The notes: generated by a model not told the origin, from the letters alone. A stretch of 64,000 nt of DNA from Ligustrum vulgare (GCA_963555705.1 OY743171.1:22009352-22073351); one strand, 5' to 3'; positions 33,305 to 45,889 are shown, counted from the first letter of the stretch. Program-made: numbers and translations.

Positions 33305-34179
33305 TGATATGAGATTCGAGAATGCGCAGAATTAACGCCGAAAAGTTCTAAACCCAGGTTGCGGATGGACGGTGAAATATTGACCCAATATTCATGATGC
33401 GAAGATCGATGATGTGGAATAAAGAACTAAGACCTTCGAAACGCCACAAGGATCTGTCCAACCTCCTTGATAAGTTCCTGATTTGAACGCCACAAATACT
33501 CTCGCAAATATTTGATAAGTTCGGGATGAACGCCACAAGAAATAATTCTTGATAAGTTTGAAGAAATATTTAGGAATCTACCTATAAATTTTATTGAATC
33601 CTCAATAAAAACTGTTTACTCAAATCAAAATTGTTTACTCAAATCAAAGCTATTTTACAATGAATGAAAATAACATATAAATAATGAAAAATGACCTAAC
33701 AACTAACCCTAGCTGCTAACGGACTCAAAACCCTACATACCAACAAAAAAATGGAAAAATAACACAAAATTCGGAAACCCTAGTCTCGTCTGTGGCGCGC
33801 GATCAGATGCTCATGTCAGCCATGACAAGGATAGTTACGCCCGTAAGTGTCATGCTGATTAAGAAAATATTTCTTCAGTTACAGCCGTGATGTTCGCGCT
33901 GAAACAAAAGTTCTTGTTGTAGTTACGATCGTGATAGAGGCCCCTACTTCCGTAATCGTAGTTCTAGGAAAATTTATGATAGTGAAGTTACAGCCGTGAG
34001 TATGTTGGTTACGGCCATAACTAACATTCTGTATAATTTTGCGATCCTTTGAGTAGCTCGATCTGATTTGAATCTCGATTCAGGCCAAACATGAAAGTTG
34101 CTCATTTTTTTCATTTAGAATGTTGTCGCATCACCCATGTCTTGATTTCTCCTTTGAGCTCCTATCCCGTATCTTATCA
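33305..34179 (-). mobile_element. Solo LTR in the pararetrovirus, 875 bp, TSD CTTCT
   Basis: On the plus strand it runs TGATATGAGA...CGTATCTTATCA, with perfect duplications CTTCT at 33300-33304 and 34180-34184. The virus sequence joins across it. 'gaacgccacaa' and 'cttgataagtt' words repeated at about 33440-33560, and GCCGTAA-type words at 33830-34020, relate it to the LTRs at 30668 and 48208, in minus orientation. Confidence 0.85.
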
Positions 34180-34184
34180 CTTCT

Positions 34185-35274
34185 TGATCATAATATTTTC
34201 CAATATTAGATATTTCACTTAATTCACTTTCTATTTCTTGATATTCATTTTGTAATATTTTGACTTTTTCTTATTATAATCAGGGCTTATATGTTCTATT
34301 TTTTCACAATTCCAACATTTACATTTGCTTTTATCTTTTTTTACAAGGTTTATTTTTCTGTTTTTTATTTGTGTTATATTTTCTTTTATAATATCTTCTC
34401 CTCGGTTTTATATATTTCTTTTTAAAATTTCTGATTTTTTTGAACTTTCTATTTTTATATTTTCTTTTAGTATTTCTTCTTTTAGGATTACATCCTCATT
34501 GTATAGGTTTTTCCATATCTTCACAACATATTCTAGTCAATTTTCTTGATTTTTTCAGTAATTGTCTTTGTTGACATATATATATTAATCTTTCAAATAG
34601 AAATTTTATCTTTAATCCTAAAGTTCTAAATATTCCAGGGTGGTTGTCTCTAACAAAATTTTCAAACTCTATCTTAAAATATATTCTCATGAACCTGGTA
34701 ATTTATTACAATACATATCTTTGTATAGTTCTTGATTTTCATTACTATAAAACTGAACATAATAGTAATATTTAAATTCACAAGTGTATTCTTTAATTTT
34801 ACACATATCACAAATTGTTGAATTTATTAATTTGACTCTAGCATTGTCTTTTTCCCTTATTGATTCTTTCTTCACCATTACTTATAAAAGTTTCTCCTAT
34901 AAATTCATCTGCTATGTATTGTACTAATCTTTGTATACCTTCTCTATCTAATTTTATTATTTCTATTTGAACATTTCTTCTTATTAATTTTTTGTATCAT
35001 TACTTATTCTTTCCCATCAATTTCTAACATTTCCTTCAAATGATGCAACTGAGAAATCTATTCCTCTTTCAATATTTTCCCATGTATCATCTTTATAGTA
35101 TAAAAAGAATAATATCCTCAAATCTACCCAAGTTAATAAGGCTTTCTTATTATCTATTTTACAATCTAAATCTAATTTTGTTCCTCCATAATTAATAGGT
35201 CTATCATGATTATCATTTAGTTCAAATCTATTTCTGTAATTATTTCCTTTAGGTGATTGTCTATCTCTAATCAT
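34185..35274 (-). pseudogene. Pararetroviral coat protein region, degraded
   Basis: Minus strand. Open blocks at 35274-35017 (with KALLTWVDLRILFFLYYKDD), 34878-34687 and 34690-34496 (with IFRTLGLKIKFLFERL) are followed by a lysine-rich stretch (about 34495-34330). Then comes a zinc-knuckle-like C-x2-C-x4-H-x4 group at about 34323-34276 in which the final Cys is Tyr. Basic tail plus knuckle at the C-terminal end of a structural protein is the Caulimoviridae pattern. Stops separate the blocks. Confidence 0.65.
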
Positions 35275-38157
35275 GTCATAATATTGTCTATATGATTTAC
35301 TATATAGAGGTACATAACATTCATCTAGATCTGGTAATTCTCCTTTAGAGGTTCATATTGGAGCCAAATTAGGTACTCGTCTAGTATTCATTAAAAGTTG
35401 GTATTTATTCAAATTATCTAGGCTTAACTGGTCAAAATTTTCTATAAGCAAGTCTAATTCTTCATTTATCTTTATCTTATTTTTCTTCGACTTTTATTTT
35501 TCTAAAGTCTTTTCTATGGATTTTTTAACTCTAGTTCTTCTTTTAGTATCTTTGGTAATGTGTTTTTTCTAAATTCTTCATCCATACTTCCTACTTCTGT
35601 TACAATTTTTTCTTATTCAATGAGTTTCTTTCTTATTCTAGATGTCTCTTTTGTACAAGTTTTTTGTCTATTTTATTATCCTTATTTTTATCATTTTCCT
35701 TAAATTCTCTAATTTCAAGTTTTAGTATATTTATGTCATTTTATGCTTCTTTTAACTCATTTTTAACATCTTGAACATTACTTATTAATGATTTTATTAA
35801 TATTTTTAATATTTTGACTTATTGACATTTAAACTCTTGTTTTAGTAGTTTGGATTTTTTGTACTTTAAATAATATGTCATACATATCATTTATTTTATT
35901 TCTAGTTTTTTTATTCTTCCTTCTATTGATATTCTTTCATTATCATATTTTCTTATTTTTTCTATAATCATTTCTATTTTTTCTTGATTAATTAGTTCTC
36001 CTAATTTTATTTGAAATTCTTTTAAAATCTCTTCATCTATGTTCTTGACATCTCCTATCATATTTTTTAATTCTTTAAATTGTATTTTTAATTTATTTTG
36101 GATGCCTTATAAATTTATTTTAACATTTTTATCTTGAATGTTTAATTTTTGTAATTCTTCAATGGCTATTTTATTTTATGGATTTATGTTTTTGTATGTT
36201 TGCCATAAAATGCACTTATCAAATTTAATTGCATATTAAAAAATCCATCATATTCTCCTGGTGAGCTTAATGGTTGGAACATAGTTGTATTGACTCCTCT
36301 TACTTGATAAGATCCTACTGGAAGGTTAAGGCTGCGTTCTCTTTGTATTTCAGTTTCCTATTTTCATTTTCGAAAATGTTTTCTGTTTTTCATTTTCTGT
36401 GACTTTTTTCGAAATTGCTGAAAACGCGTTTGGTTTGTTATTTCTGAAAACTGTTTTCGAAAATGAAAAGCTGGAAATCGCGTTCTGTTTAAAATTTTGA
36501 AGAAAATTATTTCATATTGTTTGTGAATATAAATGAAATAAAGATATCATATTTTGAATTACACAACAAAAATAAATGAAATAACCCCTATCACACAATT
36601 TGGTTATACTAAAAAAGTTCAAAAATTCATGTTGCCCTTCTAAAGTAATCGTTCCACATTTGGTAGTAATTTTTCCTTCTAAAGTAATCGTTCTATTTAA
36701 TACTTTATATAGATACATCCTTCTAGTAAGCACTCATAACGTTTAAAATTTAAGTTTCAATAAAATTTGCAAAAATCAATTTACGTTAATTAATTATGCC
36801 CTTACAAAATAAGTGTCTATAATACAAAAGTAAAAAAGAAATGTTTAATAATTAAGCACATGATACATCATCAGAAAGATGGTTGAATTTGGAGTTCTAT
36901 GCAAAAAACAGAGTGCAATTCGGAGTTGTACATCAAAAGTTATACATGTTTGAAGACAATGACCTATAAAGCAAATACGAAAATGACTAAATTGAAAGAA
37001 AAGTAAAATTTGTGAACTAATGTGCAACAAAATCTGAGGTTGAGGGACCTAAGTTGCAAATAAATTAGGATATTCTCGAAAGAAATTTCAAAATTTGAGG
37101 ATTAAAATCACAAGTTTTGAAAATCAGGGACCAATAATGTAATTAAAAATGATAAATTTTGACAAATTTCAAATTTTTTTTAATTTTTTTTTTACGCGGA
37201 AAACGCGCGTTTTCCGCGTTTTCCACTTACAAGGTAAAAATTTCGGAAAACGCAGAAAACGTGATTTTCACGTTTTCCATTTCCTTTACAAATTTTGAAA
37301 ACGTTTTCGAAATTTTTTTCCGAAAAAGGCGCAAGAGAACGCGTTTTCCGCGTTTTTCGCGTTTTCGGAAATGGAAAACGAAAAACGGCTGGAAAACGCC
37401 AAAGAGAACGCAGCCTAAGATTTTCTATTATTTGTTTTTAGAATTTTATTTCTGAAAATTCTGTCATTGGTATCTTCCTTTAATATGTTCTATTTCTAAA
37501 ATAAGTTATGATTCGTATTTTACTTCTTTATATATCATTATTTGATATTCACAAAATTCTTCAATTGATCTTAGTATTAGTTTTCTTTGTTGTGCTCTAA
37601 AATATTTTGTATAATCTTCTATTTTTCTTTTTTTATCATATTTTTCTTTATTAATTTTTTCTTTGTTATCAATAATCATTTGTATTTTAGGTAATTTTTT
37701 CAAGATTCTATTAAAATATTCTCTCTTTTTCTCTAATGATTTTAATCTTAAAATCTCTTCTTTTTTACATTTCTTTTCTTCTTGAATCATATCCATTAAA
37801 TTTCTTTTTTGTTCAATTATTAAATCTAATTTTTCATTTGTTTCTATGTCTAAGTATTTGGTTAATAAAGGATCAGATTTATGATATTTTAATTTATACA
37901 TTCTTTATATATTCTTCAAGAATATCTTTATGTATTAAATCTAATATTTCTGTCAGTATAAAATATTATTTTACTATATTGAAATTTATTAGATCATATA
38001 TATCTCTTTTTATTTCTTTATTTTTCAAAGCTCTTGAAATTTCTATTTTATAATTGTCAGGTAGTATTAAAGTATGTGAAATTACAAACCTTGGTGTATG
38101 TATTTGGTATTTATTTTTATATTTTGAATTATAACATTTACTTTTTAGATATGTCAT
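35275..38157 (-). pseudogene. N-terminal coiled-coil frame of the pararetrovirus, broken
   Basis: Minus strand. The start is near 38157 (MTYLKSKC...), next to the primer site. 37901-37506 is a K/E-rich frame with long heptad-like stretches, and further K/E/I/N-rich pieces run from 36320 to 35275 with many stops. No enzymatic motif is visible. In cavemo- and solendovirus-like genomes the first large ORF ends in the coat protein, so this is probably its upstream part. A 1086-bp element breaks it at 36330-37415. Confidence 0.5.
36330..37415. mobile_element. PIF/Harbinger-like non-autonomous element, 1086 bp, TSD TAA
   Basis: The terminal inverted repeat is a perfect 16 bp, GGCTGCGTTCTCTTTG, and the 3-bp duplication TAA is at 36327-36329 and 37416-37418. 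Subterminal regions are packed with CG-rich words such as 'cgttttccgcgtttt' and 'tttcgaaaatg'. No transposase frame is seen. The 3-bp TAA/TTA target fits Harbinger. It is inserted in the pararetroviral coiled-coil frame. Confidence 0.85.
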
Positions 38158-38159
38158 AT

Positions 38160-38172
38160 GACTCTAATACCA
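38160..38172 (-). other. tRNA-Met primer-site-like sequence of the pararetrovirus
   Basis: On the minus strand TGGTATTAGAGTC matches the Caulimoviridae consensus TGGTATCAGAGCC at 11 of 13 bases. It stands 3 bp before the first ATG of the viral frame. This marks the conventional zero point of the viral map. Confidence 0.65.
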
Positions 38173-38584
38173 ATTATTAAGGGGGTGCTACTATGAGCGA
38201 ACAAAAATCAAATCAAATCATATATTATATCAAAGTTGCAAACTAAATGCATTTTAAAATAATATTTTGAGGACTTGTATGATAAATTATGTAAAAGGGG
38301 TATTTTGGTAAATTTACATCATCTGTATGCTTGTCGGTGCATTTCTTCTATACAAATGGCTTATTCCAAATTATTAATGGTGATGCATGGAGCGACAAAT
38401 AGAACGTGGACAATTTTTGTTTACATTTGTAATTTTGTATGGGTCATTTTTCTTTAATTCAAACCAATTTTTGAAAGAAAAATATTTTGAAAAGGAAAAT
38501 ATGTTGGCTAGCCAATGGATCATGTTATATTGACAGTATTTAATGACGCTAGTAATTGAAAATCATTTACAACATAATTATTGC
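38173..38584. other. Flank of the pararetrovirus, no gene seen
   Basis: AT-rich. It could be viral leader or intergenic sequence upstream of the primer site. A 60-codon plus-strand frame (38275-38457) has no motif. Confidence 0.3.
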
Positions 38585-39075
38585 AATAATCTCCCACATG
38601 AATAATAATTGCAAGAGACATGACAACACGAGACACAAAGACATGATATAGTTTTATGGTTGATACTTTTAGAGGATAGGTAGGTATTACCCTTTGAACA
38701 TTCTCTTGTGAAAGTATATTTACTTTACTAGATGATCAGTAGACATGATGTCTTTGATTTGTTCTGAATATATCGTTTTGATGTTCTCATAGAAGAGAAC
38801 ACAAATCAACTTTGATCTTACACAAAGATCAAACGGGTCCCATCCAAAATTGAGCTTAAAATGTCGCATTTGTCCATTTTTCAACCTAGTTTTTCAACAA
38901 TCCCCCACATGAATAATAATTGCAAGAGACATGACAACATGAGACACAAAGACTTGGTTATATAGTTCAGTGGTTGAAACATGTAGAGGATAGGTAGGTA
39001 TTACCCTTTGAACATTCCCTTATGAAAGTATATTTACTTTACTAGCTGACATGTTTACATGATGGCTTTGAATTG
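38585..39075. repeat. Imperfect direct duplication of about 170 bp
   Basis: About 38589-38760 and 38901-39070 share 'cccacatgaataataattgcaagagacatgacaac', 'gaggataggtaggtattaccctttgaacattc' and 'tgaaagtatatttactttactag', with scattered differences. They probably belong to the LTR or 3' end of the copia element to the right. Between here and 39500 I see no gene. Confidence 0.7.
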
Positions 39076-39499
39076 TTCTGCCTTTTATGTAAAATATGAT
39101 ATACTCCACACATGATTCTTCCAGTATAATTTAGTTCTCATTGTTATGTTCATCTATAGCCATGAACATACGATTGGTTTTGTGAGAGTTTCTAAAAATT
39201 TAGGCCAACGCAATTCCTTCAAAAATGGCCACACTTCTATCTCACATAGGTGATCTCACAATTAAGAGTATCCCGATCTACTCTGCTTGGATTATCAATG
39301 AATAAGAATCATTAAATGCCTATTGCTTATCCTTCATTCTTAAGGGCATTAATGTTACATAATAGGAGTTGACAAGGGATGTTATCCCCCCCCCCCAAAT
39401 AGTGATTCAATTAAGTCTTTATAAGTAAGTTGTCCCTTTGAAACTAGATCTTGGGATCACTAGTCAACTAAGTTCGGGTTTCATTGTATTAACTCATTC

Positions 39500-41160
39500 A
39501 TCCAAGGGCTTAAGTCACATTCATCTCGATGACTTTTGCAATTAACTTTCTATTTAACCATTTGGTTAGTGGATCCACAATGTTATCTTTTAACTTTACA
39601 TAGTCAACAGAGATAACTTCAGTTAAGAGTAATTGTCTTATGATATTATGTCAATGATGTGTGTCCTTGCAATAGCTAATTGACTATCACAGTGTATGCG
39701 AATTACTGGCACGTGTTTTGACCATATTGGAATATTCTCTGAGAAGTTACATAGCCATTCAGCATCTTCATCACATTTTATCTAGAACTATAATCTCAAA
39801 TTACATGGTAGGTCTTACAATAACTTTTTGTTTTAAGGATTTTCATGATATAGCTGCACCTCCCAATGTGAATATAAATCTACTAGTAGGCTTTAAAACT
39901 TTTATATCAGATATCAAATTGGAATCACTATATCCTTCAATAACTTTTTGAAATCTAGTATAGTCCAATCTATAGTTACGAGTGAATCTTATATAGTTTA
40001 GTAATCTTACTATTCATTTCCAGTGATCAACTCTTGGATTAATCATATATCTACTTAGTTTATTAACTATGTAACTTAGTTTATTAACTATGTGGGTTAT
40101 GTCTGGTCTTATATAACTCATCAAGTACATCAAACTATCAATACTTTTAGAGTACTCTACGTGAGAGATACTCTCACCATTGATTTTAGATAGACGGTAA
40201 CTTGTATATATCGGTATTCTAGCCACGCTAGGATCATCATTGTTGAATTTTTATAAAATTTTATCCACATAATGTGACTGGCTTAGAAAATTTCATCTGA
40301 TGTTCTTGAAATTTTGACTCTAAGAATCACATCAACTAAATTTATATTCTTCATTTCAAATCTTGAATTCAACATATTTTTGGTAGATTTAATCATCTTG
40401 TTGCTACCAACAATAAACATGTCGTTAAATAAAGACATATAATTACAAAACCTTTTTCTATGTCTTTGATGTAAACACATTTATTGTATTCGTTGATCTT
40501 AAATTAATATTTCATCATGACATGATCAAACTTTTCATACCATTATTTAAATGCTTGTTTCAAGCCATACAATGACTTCACCAATTTACAAACTTTCTTT
40601 TCCTCTAAATCTCCATTCAAAAAGGTAGTTTTAACATCCATTTGATGTACTTCAAGATTTCTCAGAGTTGCAATCGCAAGTATCATCCCGATGGATTTTA
40701 TACTCATCACTGGAGAATATGTATCGAAGTAATCATAACATTCTCATTGTTAGTAACATTTAATTACTAATATGTCCTTATATTTATCAATATTTTCATC
40801 TACTTTCATTTTTCTTTTGAAAATTCATTTGTAGCCGGTTTGCTTCCCAGGGAAGATCCACAGTTCCTAAGTATGGTTTTGCAAAATAGAGTCTATTTCA
40901 ATATTAATGGCCTCTTTCCATTGAGGTCCTTATGAAGAGTTCACAACTTCTTTGAAGCTTTAAGGTTCAGTTTGTAGAATATAGGTTACAAAATCAAGAC
41001 CATAAGATTTTTGTGTCATTTCTCATTTGCTACATCTTGGTTCAACCTCAACTTCCTATTCTAGTTCTTTGTCCTGACTATTCTCAACCATAGTCTCATA
41101 TGTCCGTATAGAAGAGCTTGCTTCCACTTTAGACCTGTATGAAAATACATGTTCAAAGAA
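39500..41160 (-). pseudogene. Ty1/copia pol remnant: RT and RNase H
   Basis: Minus strand. From about 41150 down: a linker, then RT with [15 protein letters not shown] (about 40660-40610) and [15 protein letters not shown] (about 40605-40555). Next are FVI..LYLxxxLLVATR-like sequence (the YVDD box is lost; about 40450-40390), then SIDSLMYLMSYIRPDI and HWK (40226-40014). The end of RNase H near 39530 has DPLTKWL-like sequence. Every block is separated by stops or shifts. No gag or integrase can be recognised, and LTRs are not clear. Confidence 0.75.
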
Positions 41161-42289
41161 TAAAGTATTTCTCAATTCTTGTCGTATTTTTCTGTATGTC
41201 GGAATTTTAGAATGAAACACAAGAAACCAATAAGTACTACTATTACGTACATATCCAATGAAAATTTGGAACTCCAGAAGAAAATAACAACCTTAAAAGG
41301 GCCAAATGACACAACAAATTGAACTTATTCCACGGATGGATCAGTAATTATCTTTATTATCAAGGTCCTTTCTTCCTTGTCATTTCCCCTTTCCTTTAAG
41401 ATATATCAGTGGCATAGCAAAGGCACGATGTTATGTCCACTATATGCACCGCATATTTTTCTCTGTTAATACAAAAATGTATAGCAACATCTCTAGGCTA
41501 TGCAATTTGCACAAAATTGATTATAATCTAAAATCCTTCATTATTCATATATGAATTTGTATTACCAACCGTGTTACCTCATGAAACCTAAATTACTACG
41601 TAAGAACCAGAACACTAGATATTACCTCCACTGTCCCTGTGCCATTTTGAAACGTTTCAAGTAATAAAATATCTCTTTCACATGATCAAATTCTTTGTTA
41701 GGTAAATAAACAAGAAACTGGGGATCTCCCTTAACTGCATTAGAATTGTACTGCATATGGATGCATTATCAACTTTTGAGGATACAACTATATGCACAAG
41801 GACTAAATAAATAGGCATTCACTTTCAAAAAAAAAAAAGGCTTTCTAGTGAATTTATCTTACTATCATACTCCTAATACTCATAAATTCAATAAAAATTC
41901 CTTACAAATTTGGTGAAAAACTTCTATGTTTTACTCCTTCAAGGATTGGGAAGCTATAGGATAATAAATATTCCAAAGTGATTCTCAAGAGGGTATAATC
42001 GAACTGCCTGGACAACTTTAAAAATCCAAGTTACCCAATAATGCAAAACATATTTCCGCATAAGTTTAGCAATAGCAAATGATGTGCAAGGTAAAGGTTC
42101 TGAGGGATTTACTGAAGCCGCAGCTTACTCTGGCTCCGATGCGCCCTTATTTGTTGTTGTGCGAGGGGATAATGGAATAGGCACCATAGTCATAGAACTC
42201 TAGATCTCATGCCCTAATTTCTTATCTGTGTGTGGGGGAAAAAGTGGGGGGAAATTAAAAGAGGTAAATATTTGGCATTGATTACGACA
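41161..42289. other. No gene recognised
   Basis: AT-rich spacer. 42110-42165 is locally GC-richer ('ccgcagcttactctggctccgatgcgccc') without a supported frame. It may hold the decayed upstream part of the copia element. Confidence 0.3.
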
Positions 42290-42551
42290 TGAAACATAAA
42301 TTCCTTTTACGGTGTGCGATATGCATGCTGTAAATACTTAGTATTTATACAACATGCATAAACATCATTACTATTCCTCCATCTACGGCGTTGTCTAAAC
42401 GCCGTTCATCTCTTTTTCTTAATGACTTTTTATGGCGTGCTAAAATGCACGCTATAAATCGCCTTTTTTTACGGCATGTTATTTTTGTACACCATCAATT
42501 AAATTTTTTAAGACAATGCATGTCGTAAAAAGTCACTTTTGTTAAAGTGTC
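42290..42551 (-). mobile_element. CACTA-like terminus with subterminal repeats
   Basis: The right edge, read on the minus strand, is CACTTTAACAAAAGTGACTTTTTACGAC, close to a CACTACAACAAAA-type end with the TA lost. Inside are repeated words like 'acggcgtg', 'gcatgctgtaaa' and 'gcatgtcgtaaaaa', as in CACTA subterminal repeats. No left end or transposase was found. Confidence 0.4.
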
Positions 42552-43479
42552 TAACCTGAAGTTTAATGAAGAAGAAAAATAAAATTATCATTAAAAAAGA
42601 AAGATTAGATATTATTTAAATACTGAAAACTAAAACAACATATACTATTGTAACAATATGTTCTAGAAGGCCATTACATTTGCAAAGAAGTCATTTTCTT
42701 ACATATATGCTGAATATAAGTGATGGATGGACCATATAAGCTGAATATAAGTGATGATAAATTTTCAAAAACTCCATATTCCGAAAGTAGAGACAAGAAA
42801 GGCGATGTTTTTTAATTTTTCTTGGAAGGATTTATTCTAAAATAAAGATGAAAAAAAATGTTAAGCATACCCTTATTTTAAAAGGTTTCTTCAACAAAGT
42901 GTGTTTTATTTAGATTTTCTCTTTGGAATTTCACAATTACTCTCTACCTAACTCGACAAGATCAAGTCCGACGCAGGCATGTGCCTAAGGCTAAGAATAA
43001 AGAATTTCATGTCTCCAATTCGATGAATAAATTTTTGGATAAGGCCTTTTTAATAATTTTCTATCACTCCTGGTTTTTTATCGATAAAATTCACTCCTTT
43101 CAACCTAATGCTACTTCAATATCCTACTTAAATTACACAAAAACTAACAACAATTCACGATCCCACATAATGTATTCGAGAATTCACTCAAAATAGGTTC
43201 TTGGATCAAGACTTCCACACGTACATGGACAATAGATCTTTAGTAAAAGGATCAAGACTCCCACATGCACAATAAATCTTTAATAAAAGCATCCATATTT
43301 TTATTATAATACAAGAACCATAATAATCACATATATTTTTTTTATAAAAAAAAAAAAAAAGCGAATAAAAAAAAATCTCATTATACTTGAAGATGGCACA
43401 GAATAGGAAAAGGCTGCATGAAATTTCTAAGATGGCAAACAAATTTCAGCCATACAAGCTACATTTTTTAAAAGTAATG
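42552..43479. other. No gene recognised
   Basis: AT-rich. A small tandem duplication lies at about 43203-43285 ('ggatcaagact.ccacacg.acaataaatcttta.taaaa', two copies). A-runs occur at about 43345-43375. Confidence 0.3.
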
Positions 43480-43890
43480 TTTAGAAAATCGGACCAATCG
43501 GTTCGACCGGAAAAATCGGGAATCAACCAGAAAACCAGTCTGATTCACCTCGAAAACTGGCCTTAACAAAATCGGCCGGAAAACCCGATTTTCAACCGGT
43601 TCAACCAAAAAAAATCAAGTTATACTACCATGGTATAATTCTTCCTTTCTTTGCTAATGTTGTATCCGACCCTACATACCAACCATATATTAATACCGAA
43701 GAAGAATAAATAACCCCAAAACTTTGGTAGAATAAATACTTCTTTAGTATCTTGGAAGGCATTTAAACAATATTCACTTTTAAAGAGTATTTAGAAAATT
43801 GAAAACCAATTCGAACCGGAAAAGACAACGGGTCAAGGATCAAAAGGTCTGACTTGGTCGAACCGGGGTCAAACCAGTTTCATCGACCGT
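43480..43890. repeat. Region of CCGGTTCGAACCGG-type words
   Basis: Two related blocks begin 'tttagaaaat' (about 43480 and 43791), and each is followed by strings such as 'accaatcggttcgaccgg', 'ttcgaaccgg' and 'accggggtcaaacc'. It resembles the subterminal parts of hAT-type MITEs, but I find no clear ends or target duplication. Confidence 0.4.
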
Positions 43891-43924
43891 AACATATCAC
43901 AATTCATCAAATCACAACATTTCA

Positions 43925-44469
43925 TAGATAATACTTCATATTTCATGTCACATGACACACTTCATATGTCAGAGTTTTTTGAATTGTTAACTTTTTTGAA
44001 TTGTTGGGGTGGGGTGGTTACAAGTTTAGGTCACTGGTCACATGTTCAATTCATAGGTTATATGTTGAAGTTACATGTCACAATTCATATATCTAGTCAC
44101 ACGTCGCACTTTGAGTTCACAGATGTTTTAGGTTACAAAAACACATGTCACAAGTCTTATTACATAGGTCACATATCAATTTCAACAAGTCACAGGTCAC
44201 GGGTCACATGTTTAAGTCACGGGTTACTAGTTTCATATTCAAATTACATGTAACATATTCAAGTCACAATTCATACTTCAAGCCACATGCCACACTTTGA
44301 GGTCACAATTGTTTCAGGTCACAATCATACGTCACAAGTCATATTACATATGTCACATATCAATTTCTATAAGTCAGAGATCTAAGAAAATTGATCACAA
44401 GCAATAAGTAAGTTATATGTTTTATTTTAATTGATCTTCACATTTTTAAAATTTTTGTCTATACAATTC

Positions 44470-44518
<49 letters not shown>

Positions 44519-44710
44519 TTTTTATTTTTTATTTTTATCGAAATCTCAGTTCTATGTTTACATCTTCAAGAAGTTGTTGTAAGTCGGAGAAGGTGGTGGT
44601 GGTGGCTGTGATACGTCATGATGATGATGTGATGGTGGATATATGGTGAAGGTTGAAGTGGTGGGGGTGGTGGTTGGTGGCGGCAGCGGCAATGATGGTG
44701 GGATGCTGGT
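43925..44710 (+). repeat. Left arm of a long inverted repeat
   Basis: It consists of degenerate 'cacatgtcacaagtcac' repeats (43950-44350), then a unique block (about 44331-44465, including 'cacaagcaataagtaagttatat' and 'gatcttcacattttt'), then GGT/GAT-rich sequence (44590-44710). The same order occurs on the opposite strand at 53040-53570. A (CT)n run lies at 44473-44513. Confidence 0.75.
44466..44514 (+). repeat. (TC)n microsatellite
   Basis: About 20 uninterrupted CT units inside the left arm. The right arm lacks it, so it expanded after the arms separated. Confidence 0.9.
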
Positions 44711-45226
44711 CGGTGAATTTTTATAATAAATTAATTATAATATTTACCACATGATTCATGTATTTTAAAACTTTTTTTCTTTATTATAAGTTTGAAATGT
44801 GGTATTATAATCATTCATTTTAAAGAAGATGTGAAGATGAGTTGGATCTATTGAGGTTGAGATCGAGACTTAGCCCATATTTGTTGGATATTAAATTATA
44901 TTTTGTAAATTTTCATGAAAATTGATGAAATATGTGATTATAAAATTATGAGATCAATAAAAGATGTAATTGAGATTTATTGTTGACTTGGACTTATAAT
45001 GAAATTCGGATTTCAAAGGCTTAATTTCAAGGTTTTGAGTTTGTAATCTATAATTATATTTAAATTGTGATTAATCATCATAATTTGGCATTTGTTTGGT
45101 AAAATGTTCATAAACAGTTATTTATAAATATTGTTTATAAATAGATGTATCAACATTTTGATGGTCCATTTTTTTGAAAGTTAAAAAAATAAATAAAAAA
45201 AAAATTGACGAGAATATTTGAGCGTG
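44711..45226. other. No gene recognised
   Basis: AT-rich. 45120-45226 together with 45893-45930 forms one copy of a sequence repeated at 46080-46185. Confidence 0.3.
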
Positions 45227-45229
45227 TAA

Positions 45230-45889
45230 GAGCATCTCCAATGAGACATTGTCTAAATTAAAAAATACGTGTTATTTGGCATAAATTAATTGGATGTCTT
45301 ATGAGTGTCTAATAAGTAATAAATAGATATTGGGGCAAAAATTTGATCTCCAATACATCATGTCTAAAATCCAATTATTATGCCTATGTGGCATTTATAT
45401 TGTTTAAAATAAAACTCAATCATTTTCCTTAACATCTTGGGGTTTCTTCGTTTTTTTTTAATCTCTATTTTTATTTAAAGCACCATCAAATCCTCCTATA
45501 ACACATATTTCTTTTGCTTCCCGCAATTATTTTTGTTGATTTTCTTGTTTTTCAGCATCAAATGAAGGAGTATGTTTAACGTTGAGGTCGATAGGTTGAA
45601 TGACAAACCATTTTCTTGGCCAGAAGGCAGTAAGCATTAATGACGGTCATGACGGTGGAATACCAAAAATAGCAGTTAAAATTCACTTGAATTTCTTAAG
45701 GATATGTACAGTCAGCATGTCTAACATCCCTTCTAGAATTGGACATGGAGTTGGGCAATGTCTAACTTTTTTTTTTACCAACTCAACATGAGACATGGGG
45801 TACATTGAAGAAAAAAATAAGTAGACATTGTCCATTTCAATGATGTGACACACTTTTTAAACTTGGACAATGTCCCATTAGAGTTGCTC
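45230..45889. mobile_element. Harbinger-type MITE, 660 bp, TSD TAA
   Basis: Ends GAGCATCTCCAATGAGACATTGTC and (inverted) GAGCAACTCTAATGGGACATTGTC match at 20 or more of 24 bases. TAA flanks both sides (45227-45229, 45890-45892). The paralogous sequence at 46140-46185 shows the empty site with a single TAA. No transposase; a 63-codon frame inside is not believed. Confidence 0.85.

Larger units (their letters stand above)
31640..38172 (-). mobile_element. Endogenous pararetrovirus relic (Caulimoviridae), minus strand
   Basis: Read from 38172 down: a tRNA-Met primer-site-like sequence, a long charged coiled-coil frame, a coat-protein region with a degraded zinc knuckle, a movement-protein region and an aspartic-protease region. 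No reverse transcriptase is visible; the copy appears truncated near 31640. Coat protein before movement protein before protease is the gene order of cavemo- and solendovirus-like viruses. Every frame has stops or shifts. A solo LTR (33305-34179) and a Harbinger-like element (36330-37415) are inserted. The very AT-rich coding bias also suits this group. Genus placement is an inference from order and motifs. Confidence 0.7.

Noticed and set aside
37159..37455. 98-codon frame with RKRRKRTRFPRFSRFRKW
   Set aside because: Produced by the CG-rich subterminal repeats of the Harbinger-like element.
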